Assembly: GCA_018062405.1 (NCBI GenBank) | Contig: JAGOSF010000004.1 | Location: forward strand, 62,001 to 126,000 | Source of the DNA: Candidatus Babeliales bacterium | GTDB taxonomy: Bacteria; Babelota; Babeliae; Babelales; Chromulinivoraceae | Direction of reading: 5' to 3' | DNA: 64,000 nt | In this document: one piece after another, positions 25,383 to 34,565 of the stretch | How positions within the stretch are numbered: position 1 is the stretch's first letter | How the letters are laid out: every line of letters begins with the position of its first letter | Position numbers and translations under genes: made by a program | The notes under the pieces: model-generated | Database searches by the model: none | Told to the model about the DNA's origin: nothing | The model's input: only the letters and a program-made list of their open reading frames with translations

Positions 25383-25733
25383 AAAACATCTTCATTCATA
25401 ATTTTGATTGCATCACATTTTGATTCTGTCAGTTGCCAAGCTTCTATCCATGTAGCGTATGCAGGTATATATAAATTTTGATGCAATGCACAATTGATAA
25501 GTTCATTATTGATACGAAGCTGTATGTATTGATCGCTAAAATATTCAAAGCTGTTCGTTATTGTTTTTTTCTTGTAGATCTTGATCATACACGATATCGC
25601 CAACATATAAATCTTGAATTTTTTGATAACCAGAAGGTGTTAGAATAAGGGTGTTTTCAAGAAAACCTTCGTCTGCTGATAGAATTGATACCCATGATAG
25701 TATGAATAAAAATAAGAAGTCTAATTTTTTCAT
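25383..25733 (-). pseudogene. Secreted HINT-domain protein, frameshifted and truncated
   Basis: ATG 25733 with AAGGA upstream and a signal peptide (LFLFILSWVSILSADEG). Then FLENTLILTPSGYQKIQDL and YVGDIVYDQD, the start of a HINT (intein/hedgehog-like) domain. After a run of seven A (about 25564-25570) the frame shifts. It continues as NSFEYFSDQYIQLRINNEL and CALHQNLYIPAYATWIEAW, the later HINT blocks. The gene then runs into the transposase remnant. The usual N-terminal Cys nucleophile appears to be Gly. HINT domains often precede toxin domains in polymorphic toxins, so this may be the stump of another toxin gene. Confidence 0.7.
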
Positions 25734-25908
25734 GAGCAAAAATCCTTATGAGTTTGAATCAATAACAATCAATTATAGATGAGTTGATAAAAACTAAAAG
25801 TTATAATATGAATCGATCTATAAAATCTATTTTTTGTATTATCTCTATTTTTTTTGTAGATTGAATTGAAATCATATTCATTTTTCTTGTTATATAAAGA
25901 GTAAATCC

Positions 25909-27426
25909 GTGAGAGATTTTAAAATTTTTTCTCTATTTTTTATTATGATTTACGAAGCTGTTATAACTTTGCCTCATAAAGTTTATGCCAGCTTTTTTTC
26001 TTTCGTCTACAGCCTATTTTTTCTTGTAACAGCTTGCGGGCTTCATGCCCAAACGGTTGAAGAGTTTCAATATATTGATCGTAAAGGGTGTAGTTCGTAT
26101 CCCGTTCGATGGGAAAAAAATACCGCTCGTATTCTTGTTGTTCCTCAAGGTCAAAGCCATCAGGCACAATTTTTAATGGCCGCTACTTATCAAGTGCTCA
26201 AAGATACTGATATTGATACGATTGTTTTGGTTTGTCAGGGTGATGAAGATTCTTTTTATGGTGTGGCTTTACCTTTAGATTGTGAATCTTTATGCTCTGA
26301 AAAATTATCTATTGATACCGATTTTATTGCAAAATTATCAGAGCATAGGCTTTTTTATTATTATCAGGTTCCATTTTCGCATAATTTGAGTGTGCCGTTT
26401 CAGTGTAAATTCTTAGAATTTTATGGGCAAGATATAAAAATTGTACCATTGATTATTGGTTCGATTTCAAAGGCTGATGCATTCGAAATGGCAATTGTGA
26501 TTGCTTCATGTTGCGGGTGTAATAGTTTAATTGTTTTGAGTGTTGATATTGGTCTGCATGAAAACGTAGTGTATCATTGTCCTTGTGATCAATCAAAAAT
26601 ATGTACGGTATATGATCAAGATGGTTTCTTAATTCAAGCTATACAATCTATTGGCTTGCAAAAAATTGAGGTTCAAGAAAATATATTATCAGGAGATCTT
26701 GAGCGATCATCAGTTTTTGGTTTATTATTTGAGTTGCTACAAATCAGTTATTTTAAAAATCTATCATCCTATTTTGTTGGTTATACAACATCAAATTCTG
26801 ATAACAAAGCAATGGAATCGGTCGAAAGTTATGGGGCATTTGTTTTTCAAGAAAATGAAACCGGTTATAAAAATCATATTGGCTTTTATGAACAGTCTCA
26901 GCTTTTGCAGCATGCTCGAACTGAGTTGCATAATTTTTTTGAATTAAATGAGCAACGATTACCAAGTATGATGAGCTATGAAATGATGCAGCCTCATGGT
27001 GTTTATGCATCATTGTATGGTATGTCTGATCATGGAGTTACGTTGCGTGGGTGCATGGGCAAGGTCGAATCAAGACTATCTTTAATGCAGATGGTTTCTC
27101 AGATGACGCAGCTTGCAGCTTATAAAGATATCCGATTTTATCCTTTGCGCCAAAAAGAATTAGTAGGAACAATCATTTCTCTTTCGCTTATTCATGATCT
27201 TGAAAAAATAGATAATTATGAAGATATTAGAGAATTTGATGGACTGATGCTGCAGTATGACGATAAAGATGTGGTAAGTTTACCTTTAAAAATATCAACC
27301 CCAAACTGGAATTATGAATCTGCTTTGAACAAGCTCAGTGAACAAATTAGTTTGCATAGTTGTTTGTGGAAAAAACCGCGAGCTAAAGTTTTTACATTTC
27401 ACCCCCAAGTTTTTCAGGAAGAGTAG
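25909..27426 (+). CDS. Secreted or membrane-anchored MEMO-AMMECR1 fusion (AmmeMemoRadiSam B/A-like)
   Basis: 505 residues. GTG start with AAAGAG upstream; hydrophobic N-terminus ending in a signal-like FLVTACGLHAQ. Residues of about 75-290 follow the MEMO fold (ARILVVPQGQSHQAQFL; PLDCESLCSEKL; VPFSHNLSVPFQCKFLEF; IKIVPLIIGS). Residues of about 345-490 are AMMECR1-like (YASLYGMSDHGVTLRGCMGK; DIRFYPLRQKELVGT). Both parts are linked in AmmeMemoRadiSam systems, but the radical-SAM partner is not nearby and some MEMO metal-ligand His are replaced. The last 72 coding bases are repeated at 31242. Confidence 0.8.
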   Translation: MRDFKIFSLFFIMIYEAVITLPHKVYASFFSFVYSLFFLVTACGLHAQTVEEFQYIDRKGCSSYPVRWEKNTARILVVPQGQSHQAQFLMAATYQVLKDTDIDTIVLVCQGDEDSFYGVALPLDCESLCSEKLSIDTDFIAKLSEHRLFYYYQVPFSHNLSVPFQCKFLEFYGQDIKIVPLIIGSISKADAFEMAIVIASCCGCNSLIVLSVDIGLHENVVYHCPCDQSKICTVYDQDGFLIQAIQSIGLQKIEVQENILSGDLERSSVFGLLFELLQISYFKNLSSYFVGYTTSNSDNKAMESVESYGAFVFQENETGYKNHIGFYEQSQLLQHARTELHNFFELNEQRLPSMMSYEMMQPHGVYASLYGMSDHGVTLRGCMGKVESRLSLMQMVSQMTQLAAYKDIRFYPLRQKELVGTIISLSLIHDLEKIDNYEDIREFDGLMLQYDDKDVVSLPLKISTPNWNYESALNKLSEQISLHSCLWKKPRAKVFTFHPQVFQEE

Positions 27427-27435
27427 GCTCTGATT
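27355..27435 (+). repeat. 81-bp direct repeat, copy A (inside the MEMO-AMMECR1 3' end)
   Basis: It matches 31242-31322 at 80 of 81 positions (one G/A difference near the start). It covers the last 24 codons, the stop and 9 bases beyond. The two copies bracket the EndoU toxin and its candidate immunity gene. Confidence 0.95.
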
Positions 27436-27634
27436 GGAGTTTTTATCAAGCTACAATTTCATGAATATCAAATTAAATTATTATTTTCTTATTTTAAGGC
27501 GACCTGTTCTTTGCCCGGTTTTTAGAGCTCAGGAGAAAGACAAGTGAGTTCATTTTTTTTGCGTAGATTCTGATTTGATTTTGCGGCATACTATTCAATT
27601 GATTGATCATATCTGCTATTTAAAAAAGGTTTGC

Positions 27635-30274
27635 ATGAATATACATCTTAAAAATATATATATTATTTTTCTATTATCTTGCTTGCCATTGTTGATGATT
27701 TCTAAAGATAATTTTCGAGAAAATACATCTGATTTTTCTATGAGTTGGTCGTTTTGGGATCAATTAATTTTGGAATCTTTACATGATTCTCAAATCGAAC
27801 CTCAACCTCAGGTGCATCATCAAGAGCAATCTACATCGTATCATGCTACTGATGATCCTTATAGTTATGGTAATAATGGTAACTATCGTGAATCTGCATT
27901 AAGTGATCATTTTGATAAGATGGTTGAGCGTATGGAAGGACCTTCTCAATCAAGTGGATCTCAATCGAGTGGCTTTGACTCGAGTCGTTCTAAGAGAGAG
28001 TATTCCAAGGAAGAGTATTATGAGCAACAGTATAAATCCGTAAATTATACTTTAGAAAAATGCATGAAGAAATATGATTATACGCCAACCATCATAGTTT
28101 ATTGTGCTTGTAAAAAAGTAAAGGAATATTTTTTTGGGAAAAGCAAAAAAACTCTAGAGCACGAGCGTAAATGCAAGTTATTTGAAGATGCCTTTCAAGA
28201 GCGTAAGAATCAAAAAAACCAAGGATCTCGGGGTTCAGAGGAATTATCAAAAGCAAAAAAACTTGAAGAGGTGCAACACAAACATGAGCTGCAAAATAGT
28301 GCTGGAACTCAATCATCAAAAGTAAACCTAGAAGCAATTCAACTGTTTCAGCAGCAAAATAACATCTCAATCTCAAAACATAACAATCAAGACGATAGTC
28401 CATTTCAAAGAGTTATGGAAAATCGATCGAAAGTTTTGCAAGAATCAGTTGATGATCAATCTTTAGTTATGAAACAATTTCAACTCAACAGCCAAACCGT
28501 AGGTTTTTTGCATAATCAAGGAGTTGATATTGGTCTATTTCAAAAACTTGAAGGATTACCAATTCAACATCAGCTGACCTATGAGCTTGTTGATGTTTTA
28601 GATACTCTTGCTGATTATGGATTGCAATATCATTATGAAGTTTATCAAATACATTTAGTTGACTATTGTGTTCATCTTGCTTCCTTGACGCAGCAATCAA
28701 ATCTTGAAGCGGCTTTAGAGCAGGCGATTCAAGGAACGAATTGTTGCCAGGGAATTTCACATTATCTTCAAGGTATGGTGAGTGGTGTTGGTGATGCATA
28801 TCAACAATTTAATACAGCATTAGATTATTTTGATACAGTTTGTGATTCTTATCGAAGTTTAATCATACGGGATGGTTTGCAGGGAGCTGCTATGGCCTAT
28901 GGGTTAGAAGTTATTGTTACTGCAGGGATGGTTGGAGCGCCAACAATAACAGCTGCGGCAACAGCTTGTATGATTGGTGTAATTACATGGACAATGGCTC
29001 CAATTTGTATGCAGTCTATGATAAATACTTTATCTTTTGGTGGAGCTTGTATTACCTGTAATTGGAATAAGGTAGGAAAAGATTTAGATGACTTCTGCAC
29101 TTTTTTGAGTTCACCAGATACCTTGAGTAAAACGGCTGCATTTGTTGGTGGAGGAATCGTTAAGACTCCAAATTTGAGTAATCTTGTTGAGCAACTTTTA
29201 TCATTACGACCTGTCATTACATCTATACAATATGCATCAGGAGAAATGGTTCAGTCATTCCGTCTGATGACAAAAAATAGAATCTCACAAGTCTATGCCC
29301 AAACTGTTGAATTATTGCAACTTCCTGAATTTATAAACTTCAATTTGTTGTGGGAACAGGTTTTAGGATGTCATTTTTTTGATATTTTACCGAAAAATCA
29401 TCCAGCTTTGGTAGCTGCTTTTGAAGGTGTTGAGGGCGGTTTAATAATTTCTGGAGAAAATTCAGGAATTACACAATTATTTATGCAAACAAAAAACTCT
29501 GCAGCAGGCGAGATTGTAAAAACTGGAGTAACGCAAGTTGCAGATTCGATATATCAAGTATCGCAAGAAACTTTATCAAAAAATTTTGCAAAAACAGAGA
29601 CTGGTAAAAAAGTTATTGAAGCTATCAAAAAAGAATATGAAGAATTAATGTTTGTAAAAGTTGCAATCCAATATGATAAGTTGACGAATAATCAAGCTTT
29701 ACCAGAAATAATTGATCTTTTTAATACATGTCAGGAACTATCAATCGTACCACAATATATTACCGATGACATTCAGCAACTCCATACATTATTTAAAGAT
29801 AAATATTTGGGATTAGAAGAATTTAGTGGTAAAAATAAATATTTAACGATGCAAATGCGTCATATTTTTTATCCAAGCTTACAAGTCAAATTGGATGTTA
29901 CAAATCAGATAATAAAAGATATACATTTAAATGGTTTTCATCACGATGAATTGGAGGCTTTGGAAAAATCTGGATTATGTAAGTTTATTAATAGGGTAGA
30001 GGGCAAAGATTGTTTTATGGCAGATGTAGACTTTGGTGATGGAATAATATGCAAAGGAAAAACATTTTTTTCTCCAAGTTGGTCTAGAGAAAAAACAGCT
30101 CAAGTTATTTTTGAAGCATCACAAGATAGACTTAAGATGTTAGATGAAGAAGGAAGTGGAACTTCAATTAAACGTTTATATGAATGTAAATCATTAGATG
30201 GTTTGATAATTAATATTCTTATAAATTTTCAAAATGTTATTATTTCAGCATATCCAAGTGAAAATAATTTTTAA
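27635..30274 (+). CDS. Secreted polymorphic toxin with C-terminal EndoU-type RNase domain
   Basis: 879 residues from ATG 27635 (AAAAAAGG 5 bases upstream). Signal peptide; a disordered Ser/Gln/His-rich region to about 130; long helical middle; a hydrophobic Ala/Gly/Thr-rich segment at about 425-470 (VTAGMVGAPTITAAATA) that could insert into a membrane. The C-terminal domain at about 735-865 fits bacterial EndoU: RHIF (His 743), NGFHHDELE (His 769/770), FINRVEGKDCF, and GKTFFSPSWSREK (Thr 810). The last corresponds to the STFFP-x-x-WS motif. EndoU toxins cut RNA of target cells. Immunity gene 11 bases downstream. Lies between the 81-bp repeats. Confidence 0.78.
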   Translation: MNIHLKNIYIIFLLSCLPLLMISKDNFRENTSDFSMSWSFWDQLILESLHDSQIEPQPQVHHQEQSTSYHATDDPYSYGNNGNYRESALSDHFDKMVERMEGPSQSSGSQSSGFDSSRSKREYSKEEYYEQQYKSVNYTLEKCMKKYDYTPTIIVYCACKKVKEYFFGKSKKTLEHERKCKLFEDAFQERKNQKNQGSRGSEELSKAKKLEEVQHKHELQNSAGTQSSKVNLEAIQLFQQQNNISISKHNNQDDSPFQRVMENRSKVLQESVDDQSLVMKQFQLNSQTVGFLHNQGVDIGLFQKLEGLPIQHQLTYELVDVLDTLADYGLQYHYEVYQIHLVDYCVHLASLTQQSNLEAALEQAIQGTNCCQGISHYLQGMVSGVGDAYQQFNTALDYFDTVCDSYRSLIIRDGLQGAAMAYGLEVIVTAGMVGAPTITAAATACMIGVITWTMAPICMQSMINTLSFGGACITCNWNKVGKDLDDFCTFLSSPDTLSKTAAFVGGGIVKTPNLSNLVEQLLSLRPVITSIQYASGEMVQSFRLMTKNRISQVYAQTVELLQLPEFINFNLLWEQVLGCHFFDILPKNHPALVAAFEGVEGGLIISGENSGITQLFMQTKNSAAGEIVKTGVTQVADSIYQVSQETLSKNFAKTETGKKVIEAIKKEYEELMFVKVAIQYDKLTNNQALPEIIDLFNTCQELSIVPQYITDDIQQLHTLFKDKYLGLEEFSGKNKYLTMQMRHIFYPSLQVKLDVTNQIIKDIHLNGFHHDELEALEKSGLCKFINRVEGKDCFMADVDFGDGIICKGKTFFSPSWSREKTAQVIFEASQDRLKMLDEEGSGTSIKRLYECKSLDGLIINILINFQNVIISAYPSENNF

Positions 30275-30285
30275 GGTTATTAAGT

Positions 30286-31200
30286 ATGAAACAATATATT
30301 ACAATGTTAAAAAATGAAAATTCTTTATATTATCAAAATATAGAGGCCATGAATTATAAATTTGCTGTTATAAGCCGTTTGTTTAGACCTTATTTTAGAC
30401 CAGGAGAACTTATTGATTGGTTGATAGACAATACAAAAACGATGAGAAGTAGTGACTGGGTTTCGATCAATAAAGAAAGAGGTATTATAGCTTTATATGA
30501 TGTTTCAAATTCGATGGATGAAACCTATACAGGAGATTATCTTGATCCTGAAAAATGTTTTGAGATGTCGGTTAAAAATTTTACAGAAATTGTATTTGAA
30601 TGGGAAAAATTACGGGTGAGTAGGCCAGATATTATTTTAATAGTTATTCATGAAGATAATCATGTTTCTTTAGAAACTGATCCGATAATTATTAAAGAAT
30701 ATCAAGATGCTGATTATACTTTTGATATTGAGGCAGTCCCATGGAAAATAAAAGAATGTTTATTGTTGTATAAACCAGCTCATGGATATTTTAGAATTGA
30801 ATTTCATAATGCAACATCTTTATTATATTGTTTAGAAAAGTTTTTTTCACAAAATTATCCGCCAGAAGATCTTTTAGTGGAGCCATTTTATATACTTGAG
30901 CAATATATATATCACAACAAAGAAAAAGATCTGATTCATATTGGAACTTTTGAATGGACTGATAGCTCTAAAACAAAACGTATTCCAGAAAAAGATAATA
31001 TTCCGCACTATGTTAATGAAGATAATACATTGCAAATGCCCTATGAAAATTATAAAGAATTGATAGAATCTTGGATCGTAATGCAAAGTAGATATTCTTG
31101 GGCGCTTGTTTATCCTGATGAAAATGATTGGATTGTGTGCAAAGGATTTGATACTCAAGAGCAGGCACGACTATTTATAAAAGAATATAAAGCTAGGTAA
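30286..31200 (+). CDS. Candidate immunity protein for the EndoU toxin
   Basis: 304 residues, no signal peptide, 11 bases after the toxin stop. Acidic and aromatic-rich (RLFRPYFRPGELIDWLIDN; SLETDPIIIKEYQDADY), consistent with a protein that binds a basic RNase. The C-terminus (WALVYPDENDWIVCKGFDTQ) looks like a small separate beta-alpha module. No named family recognised; the role is inferred from position and from being inside the repeat-bounded insert. Confidence 0.65.
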   Translation: MKQYITMLKNENSLYYQNIEAMNYKFAVISRLFRPYFRPGELIDWLIDNTKTMRSSDWVSINKERGIIALYDVSNSMDETYTGDYLDPEKCFEMSVKNFTEIVFEWEKLRVSRPDIILIVIHEDNHVSLETDPIIIKEYQDADYTFDIEAVPWKIKECLLLYKPAHGYFRIEFHNATSLLYCLEKFFSQNYPPEDLLVEPFYILEQYIYHNKEKDLIHIGTFEWTDSSKTKRIPEKDNIPHYVNEDNTLQMPYENYKELIESWIVMQSRYSWALVYPDENDWIVCKGFDTQEQARLFIKEYKAR

Positions 31201-31241
31201 CAGTAATTTTGACTCATGCAACTAAAAAATATGAAAATGAA

Positions 31242-31322
31242 CATAGTTGTTTATGGAAAAAACCGCGAGCTAAAGTTTTTACATTTCACCCCCAAGTTTT
31301 TCAGGAAGAGTAGGCTCTGATT
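31242..31322 (+). repeat. 81-bp direct repeat, copy B (MEMO-AMMECR1 3'-end remnant)
   Basis: Second copy of 27355-27435, not part of any gene here. It marks the right end of a 3.8-kb inserted segment (27436-31241). Confidence 0.95.
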
Positions 31323-31416
31323 TGTTTTTATCTTAGAATAATTCAAATTGTTGAATTGAGGTCTTGGATTATGATACTTTTTTGAGTGATAGGGTGAAAA
31401 TAAAAAGGGGTCTATC

Positions 31417-31923
31417 ATGAAAAAGTTTTTGTATGCTTTTTGTTTGTTTTTACAAATCTATAGTTTGCAGGGGTCATGGATTATTGTAAAAATTGATAAT
31501 CAATCGGATTTAACCTTAGTTCAAGCTGTTCGAAACCATGATGTTGAAATTGGTTCGATTTCTGAAATTTTTAAAAAATCTCGTAATCAAAATTCTATTG
31601 TATTGCCAGCAGATGCGTTGTTTGGAACATCTGGGGGTTGTAAAGTAATTGCGCAAACGTCGCAAGGAGTTCAGTTTGCATTTTCATTTTTTGGGGATGT
31701 TACTCATCGTGTTGGAAATGGACGTGCGTCTTTTGCAGATCTTGATAGTAGAAATGCAGCAGCATTGGTAAAAGAACCGATGATGGCAAGAGTATTTCAG
31801 ATTCATAATGGAGTTATGAAATTAATTGGATACACAGGTTTTTATAAAGAAAATCAGCAGTTTAAATTTACATTACAAGGATCTTCAGGTTCTTATCAAG
31901 CACAGCTTTTAGTTTTAAAATAA
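31417..31923 (+). CDS. Small secreted beta-rich protein (168 aa), unknown
   Basis: Signal peptide (LYAFCLFLQIYSLQGS). The mature region begins WIIVKIDNQSDLTLVQAVRN and looks like an all-beta fold; similar openings (asparagine-rich strand after the signal) occur in secreted proteins of this genome such as the one at 57140. AAAAGGGG precedes the ATG. 14 bases before the ankyrin gene, so the two are probably co-transcribed. Function unknown. Confidence 0.7.
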   Translation: MKKFLYAFCLFLQIYSLQGSWIIVKIDNQSDLTLVQAVRNHDVEIGSISEIFKKSRNQNSIVLPADALFGTSGGCKVIAQTSQGVQFAFSFFGDVTHRVGNGRASFADLDSRNAAALVKEPMMARVFQIHNGVMKLIGYTGFYKENQQFKFTLQGSSGSYQAQLLVLK

Positions 31924-31937
31924 AAAAAGGTTCGTAT

Positions 31938-33419
31938 ATGAAATATAATTTTTTTGTATTGATAGTATGCATGATCTTAAGTTATGAAAAGCTTGACGCA
32001 AGTAGTCAGGATCTTTTTAAAGAACCTTCTGAGCTTGATCGTTTAGCAAAAACTATAAAAGCTGGAGCAAAAAATAAAACATTAACGAATGATCCTTTGT
32101 TTGGCGTATTAAAAAATTTAGTAGAGCGAGATTATGTTGATGCTCGGCAAAAGATAGAATATCAGCTCGATTCACGCGAGATTGATGTTGATAGAGCTAT
32201 CAATATTAGTGAAAAGAGAACCTTACTTTCTCTTGTTGTTATGATGTCAGGTGATGTTGCGTATGCCCAAGATCGAGAGTATTTGATGCGTCTTGCACAG
32301 ATATTGGTTAAAAAAGGCGCAAACTTAAATAGTTTGGATTTGCGAGGTCATACTCCTTTGTATTATGCTGTTGAAGGTATTGATTTTGATATGGTCAAGT
32401 TTCTGGTTAAAAGTGGTGCAAGTGTTAATTTAAGTAAATCTGTTGTTGCGGTGAAATCTAAAGACCCTGCAGTCAGAAGCAAAGATCATGTTGAATCATT
32501 AACTCCGCTTGATTATGCAGCTCAAAAAGTAGGCGATTTAAAAGTAGATCTTGCAAAGAAAAAAATGAGATCTTTATTGAGTCCGGAAGCTATTGAAGCT
32601 CAAGAGCTTAAATTAAAAGAGTCGTTTGATATTGCGGCTTATTTGTATGATAGAAAAAATTATGTTTCAAGATTTATTTTTAAAAATCCTTTTACAGCAG
32701 AATATCTTCAGTATAAAAGCACTCTTCCAATGAGCACTTTGGAGCAATTAGATCAAAAGCAAAGTAGATCTTTGTTTTCTTCTTTGTTTTCAAGTCCAGA
32801 AGTTAAAGAAGATATATCGGTACAAGGATCAGAGGAACAATCACGAACTGATGAAGCTTCTAAAAAATCTCGATCAGCAGGTACAACAGCATCAAAAAGT
32901 AAAAAAGAAAAATCATCAAAAATCAATAATCTTGAGTTAGATGCGAAAATATCACAAATAGTTAAGGTGAAAGATCAGTCGCAAGGTGGTAGAAGGCCAA
33001 GTATTTCGGGAGGCAAAGTTGTTCCAGGTGGAATAGAAATTGATTCTCCTGGGACAGATTCGATTGTTTCTGATTCTTCAAGGTCATCAAAATCATCGGT
33101 AGCTACATCAAATTCAAAAGTTTCTTCAAATTCTGGTGTTGTTGTTATTGATAGATCTCAAGATATTATTATTGATGCGACGCAATATAGCAAAAAACCT
33201 GCACCTGAACCTGTGGTAGGACAAGGTTCAAATAAAGTTAGATTAAAACCTATAGAAGAGCGAAGAAAAACTCCTGTTAAAGTTAAAAATAATGTAACGG
33301 CGCTATCAGAAAATGCGTTAGTAGCAAAAAATTTAAGATATGAAGTTAAAAGTCATGAAACGGTTGTTGTTACGAAAGGCTCATCTCGTCAGAATTCATC
33401 TCGTGCGGTGGTTCATTAA
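31938..33419 (+). CDS. Secreted ankyrin-repeat protein with disordered basic C-terminus
   Basis: 493 residues. Signal peptide (FFVLIVCMILSYEKLDAS). Ankyrin repeats at about residues 90-200: RTLLSLVVMMSGDVAYA, KKGANLNSLDLRGHTPLYYA, VKSGASVNLSKSV, LTPLDYAAQKVGD. From about 265 to the end it is Ser/Lys-rich and disordered (SKKSRSAGTTASKSKKEKSS; SSRSSKSSVATSNSKVSS). A candidate effector: export signal plus protein-interaction repeats. The host-facing role is inference. Confidence 0.8.
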   Translation: MKYNFFVLIVCMILSYEKLDASSQDLFKEPSELDRLAKTIKAGAKNKTLTNDPLFGVLKNLVERDYVDARQKIEYQLDSREIDVDRAINISEKRTLLSLVVMMSGDVAYAQDREYLMRLAQILVKKGANLNSLDLRGHTPLYYAVEGIDFDMVKFLVKSGASVNLSKSVVAVKSKDPAVRSKDHVESLTPLDYAAQKVGDLKVDLAKKKMRSLLSPEAIEAQELKLKESFDIAAYLYDRKNYVSRFIFKNPFTAEYLQYKSTLPMSTLEQLDQKQSRSLFSSLFSSPEVKEDISVQGSEEQSRTDEASKKSRSAGTTASKSKKEKSSKINNLELDAKISQIVKVKDQSQGGRRPSISGGKVVPGGIEIDSPGTDSIVSDSSRSSKSSVATSNSKVSSNSGVVVIDRSQDIIIDATQYSKKPAPEPVVGQGSNKVRLKPIEERRKTPVKVKNNVTALSENALVAKNLRYEVKSHETVVVTKGSSRQNSSRAVVH

Positions 33420-33439
33420 ATAATAAAAATTTAGATTGA

Positions 33440-33661
33440 ATTTATCCATACTTTTGGAGCTTTGTTCATCATCGACAAATTAAAAACAGTTGGCAGAATA
33501 TATTTTATGCACCGGTGGTCAACAAAGAGAGTGATGCAATTTTAAATGATCTCAAAAAGCGTGGCATGAAGTTTGTTGGCTCAACAATTATCTATGCTTA
33601 TATGCAAGCTGTTGGCCTGATTAATGATCATGTTGCTCAATGTTGGAAGTTTGGAAAGTAG
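33440..33661 (+). pseudogene. 3' remnant of 3-methyladenine DNA glycosylase I (tag)
   Basis: The frame reads YPYFWSFVHHRQIKNSWQ, then NDLKKRGMKFVGSTIIYAYM and QAVGLINDHVAQCW and a stop. This is the C-terminal third of Tag, including the LKKRG-x-KFVG-x-T motif and the conserved NDH. There is no start and no 5' part. An intact tag gene is not in the window. Its last bases contribute the -35 region of the next gene. Confidence 0.85.
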
Positions 33662-33680
33662 ACAGATGTTTATGTATAAT
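33651..33680 (+). promoter_or_regulatory. Likely promoter of the SAP/DUF6434-like gene
   Basis: TTGGAA (33651-33656), an 18-base spacer, and TATAAT (33675-33680) preceded by TATG. Confidence 0.5.
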
Positions 33681-33700
33681 TCGAATAGGAGCTTTTTACA

Positions 33701-34288
33701 GTGTTTTTAGATATTGACCAACAAAATAAGCTTTTTGCAGATTTATTGTATTTAAATATGAGTGAACTTAAAAAACTATGTCTTTATTTTGCAATTCCAG
33801 CACAAGGTGAAAAAATACAGCTGATAGAAAAGATTCAACTGTTTCTGTCGACAGGCAAAGTTGCAGTTGTTCAAGAAATTCCTGCTATCAGCAAAGCACG
33901 ACCAAATTTTTTCTATCCTTTGGCTCCTGAGACGTTAATGTTGAAAGGTTCTTTTAAAAATGATCTTAAAACGAGAATGTTTTTAAAGAGTTTGATTGGT
34001 AATCATTTTCATTACACAGCTTATGGGATTGATTGGATTAAAGATTTGTGGATGCAGGGAACACCTCCAACGTATAGGCAGTTTGCAGTTTACTGGCAAT
34101 CTGAATATGAGGCTCGCCAAGTAACCAAAGCTGCTATGAAGCCAGAATGGGCATATCTCAATTTTCTTGATCGTTATAAAAAACAGTATCCAACTGCATT
34201 AAAATCACAGGCAATTATTGCATGGAAAGCTGAACGAAAAAAGCATGTTGATGAAGTTGTAAAGATGCTGAATCTCAATAAAATTTAA
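33701..34288 (+). CDS. SAP-like / DUF6434-type protein
   Basis: 195 residues, GTG start with AGGAG 9 bases upstream. N-terminal SAP-like helix-hairpin (MSELKKLCLYFAIPAQGEKI), a motif that can bind DNA. Then LKGSFKNDLKTRMFLKSLIG and FHYTAYGIDWIKDL, the pattern of the DUF6434 domain found with SAP domains (from memory). No signal peptide. Function unknown; nucleic-acid binding is inferred. Confidence 0.65.
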   Translation: MFLDIDQQNKLFADLLYLNMSELKKLCLYFAIPAQGEKIQLIEKIQLFLSTGKVAVVQEIPAISKARPNFFYPLAPETLMLKGSFKNDLKTRMFLKSLIGNHFHYTAYGIDWIKDLWMQGTPPTYRQFAVYWQSEYEARQVTKAAMKPEWAYLNFLDRYKKQYPTALKSQAIIAWKAERKKHVDEVVKMLNLNKI

Positions 34289-34396
34289 AGTGTTTGATTC
34301 GATATAATAGTCGGCCTTTTGCTTTAAGCATGAAAGTTCTTACTTACTCAGCGTTCCTCCTGCGCATAAAGCTACGGCGGATACGCTCATAATTTA

Positions 34397-34490
34397 AACT
34401 ACTCAGCGTCGATGTCGATCGGCCCTTGTTGAGAACCAGAGTTGTCATCATTATTGCCAGATTGATCATATTGAGCCTTGTAAATCAGCT
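34397..34490 (-). pseudogene. Partial duplicate of the dnaK 3' end
   Basis: Bases 34397-34478 match dnaK 36187-36268 with about four mismatches. The match then jumps to dnaK 36331-36342, a 62-base internal deletion within a shared AGCCT. Same orientation as dnaK. It lies on the far side of the two-gene cassette 34566-36083. The rest of 34289-34565 has a GC-rich hairpin-like piece (AGCGT...ACGCT, about 34359-34387) and no gene. Confidence 0.92.
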
Positions 34491-34565
34491 CATTTGTTAT
34501 TTGTTTTGTAAAAAATAATTGATTTGCTAAGCTTATTATAAGGTATTAACTTTCTTATTTTTTTA

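Noticed and set aside
27355-31322. EndoU island as a prophage or integrase-borne element
   Set aside because: Only toxin and immunity genes are inside; there are no phage, integrase or replication genes. The Xer gene at 62955 looks like the housekeeping enzyme.
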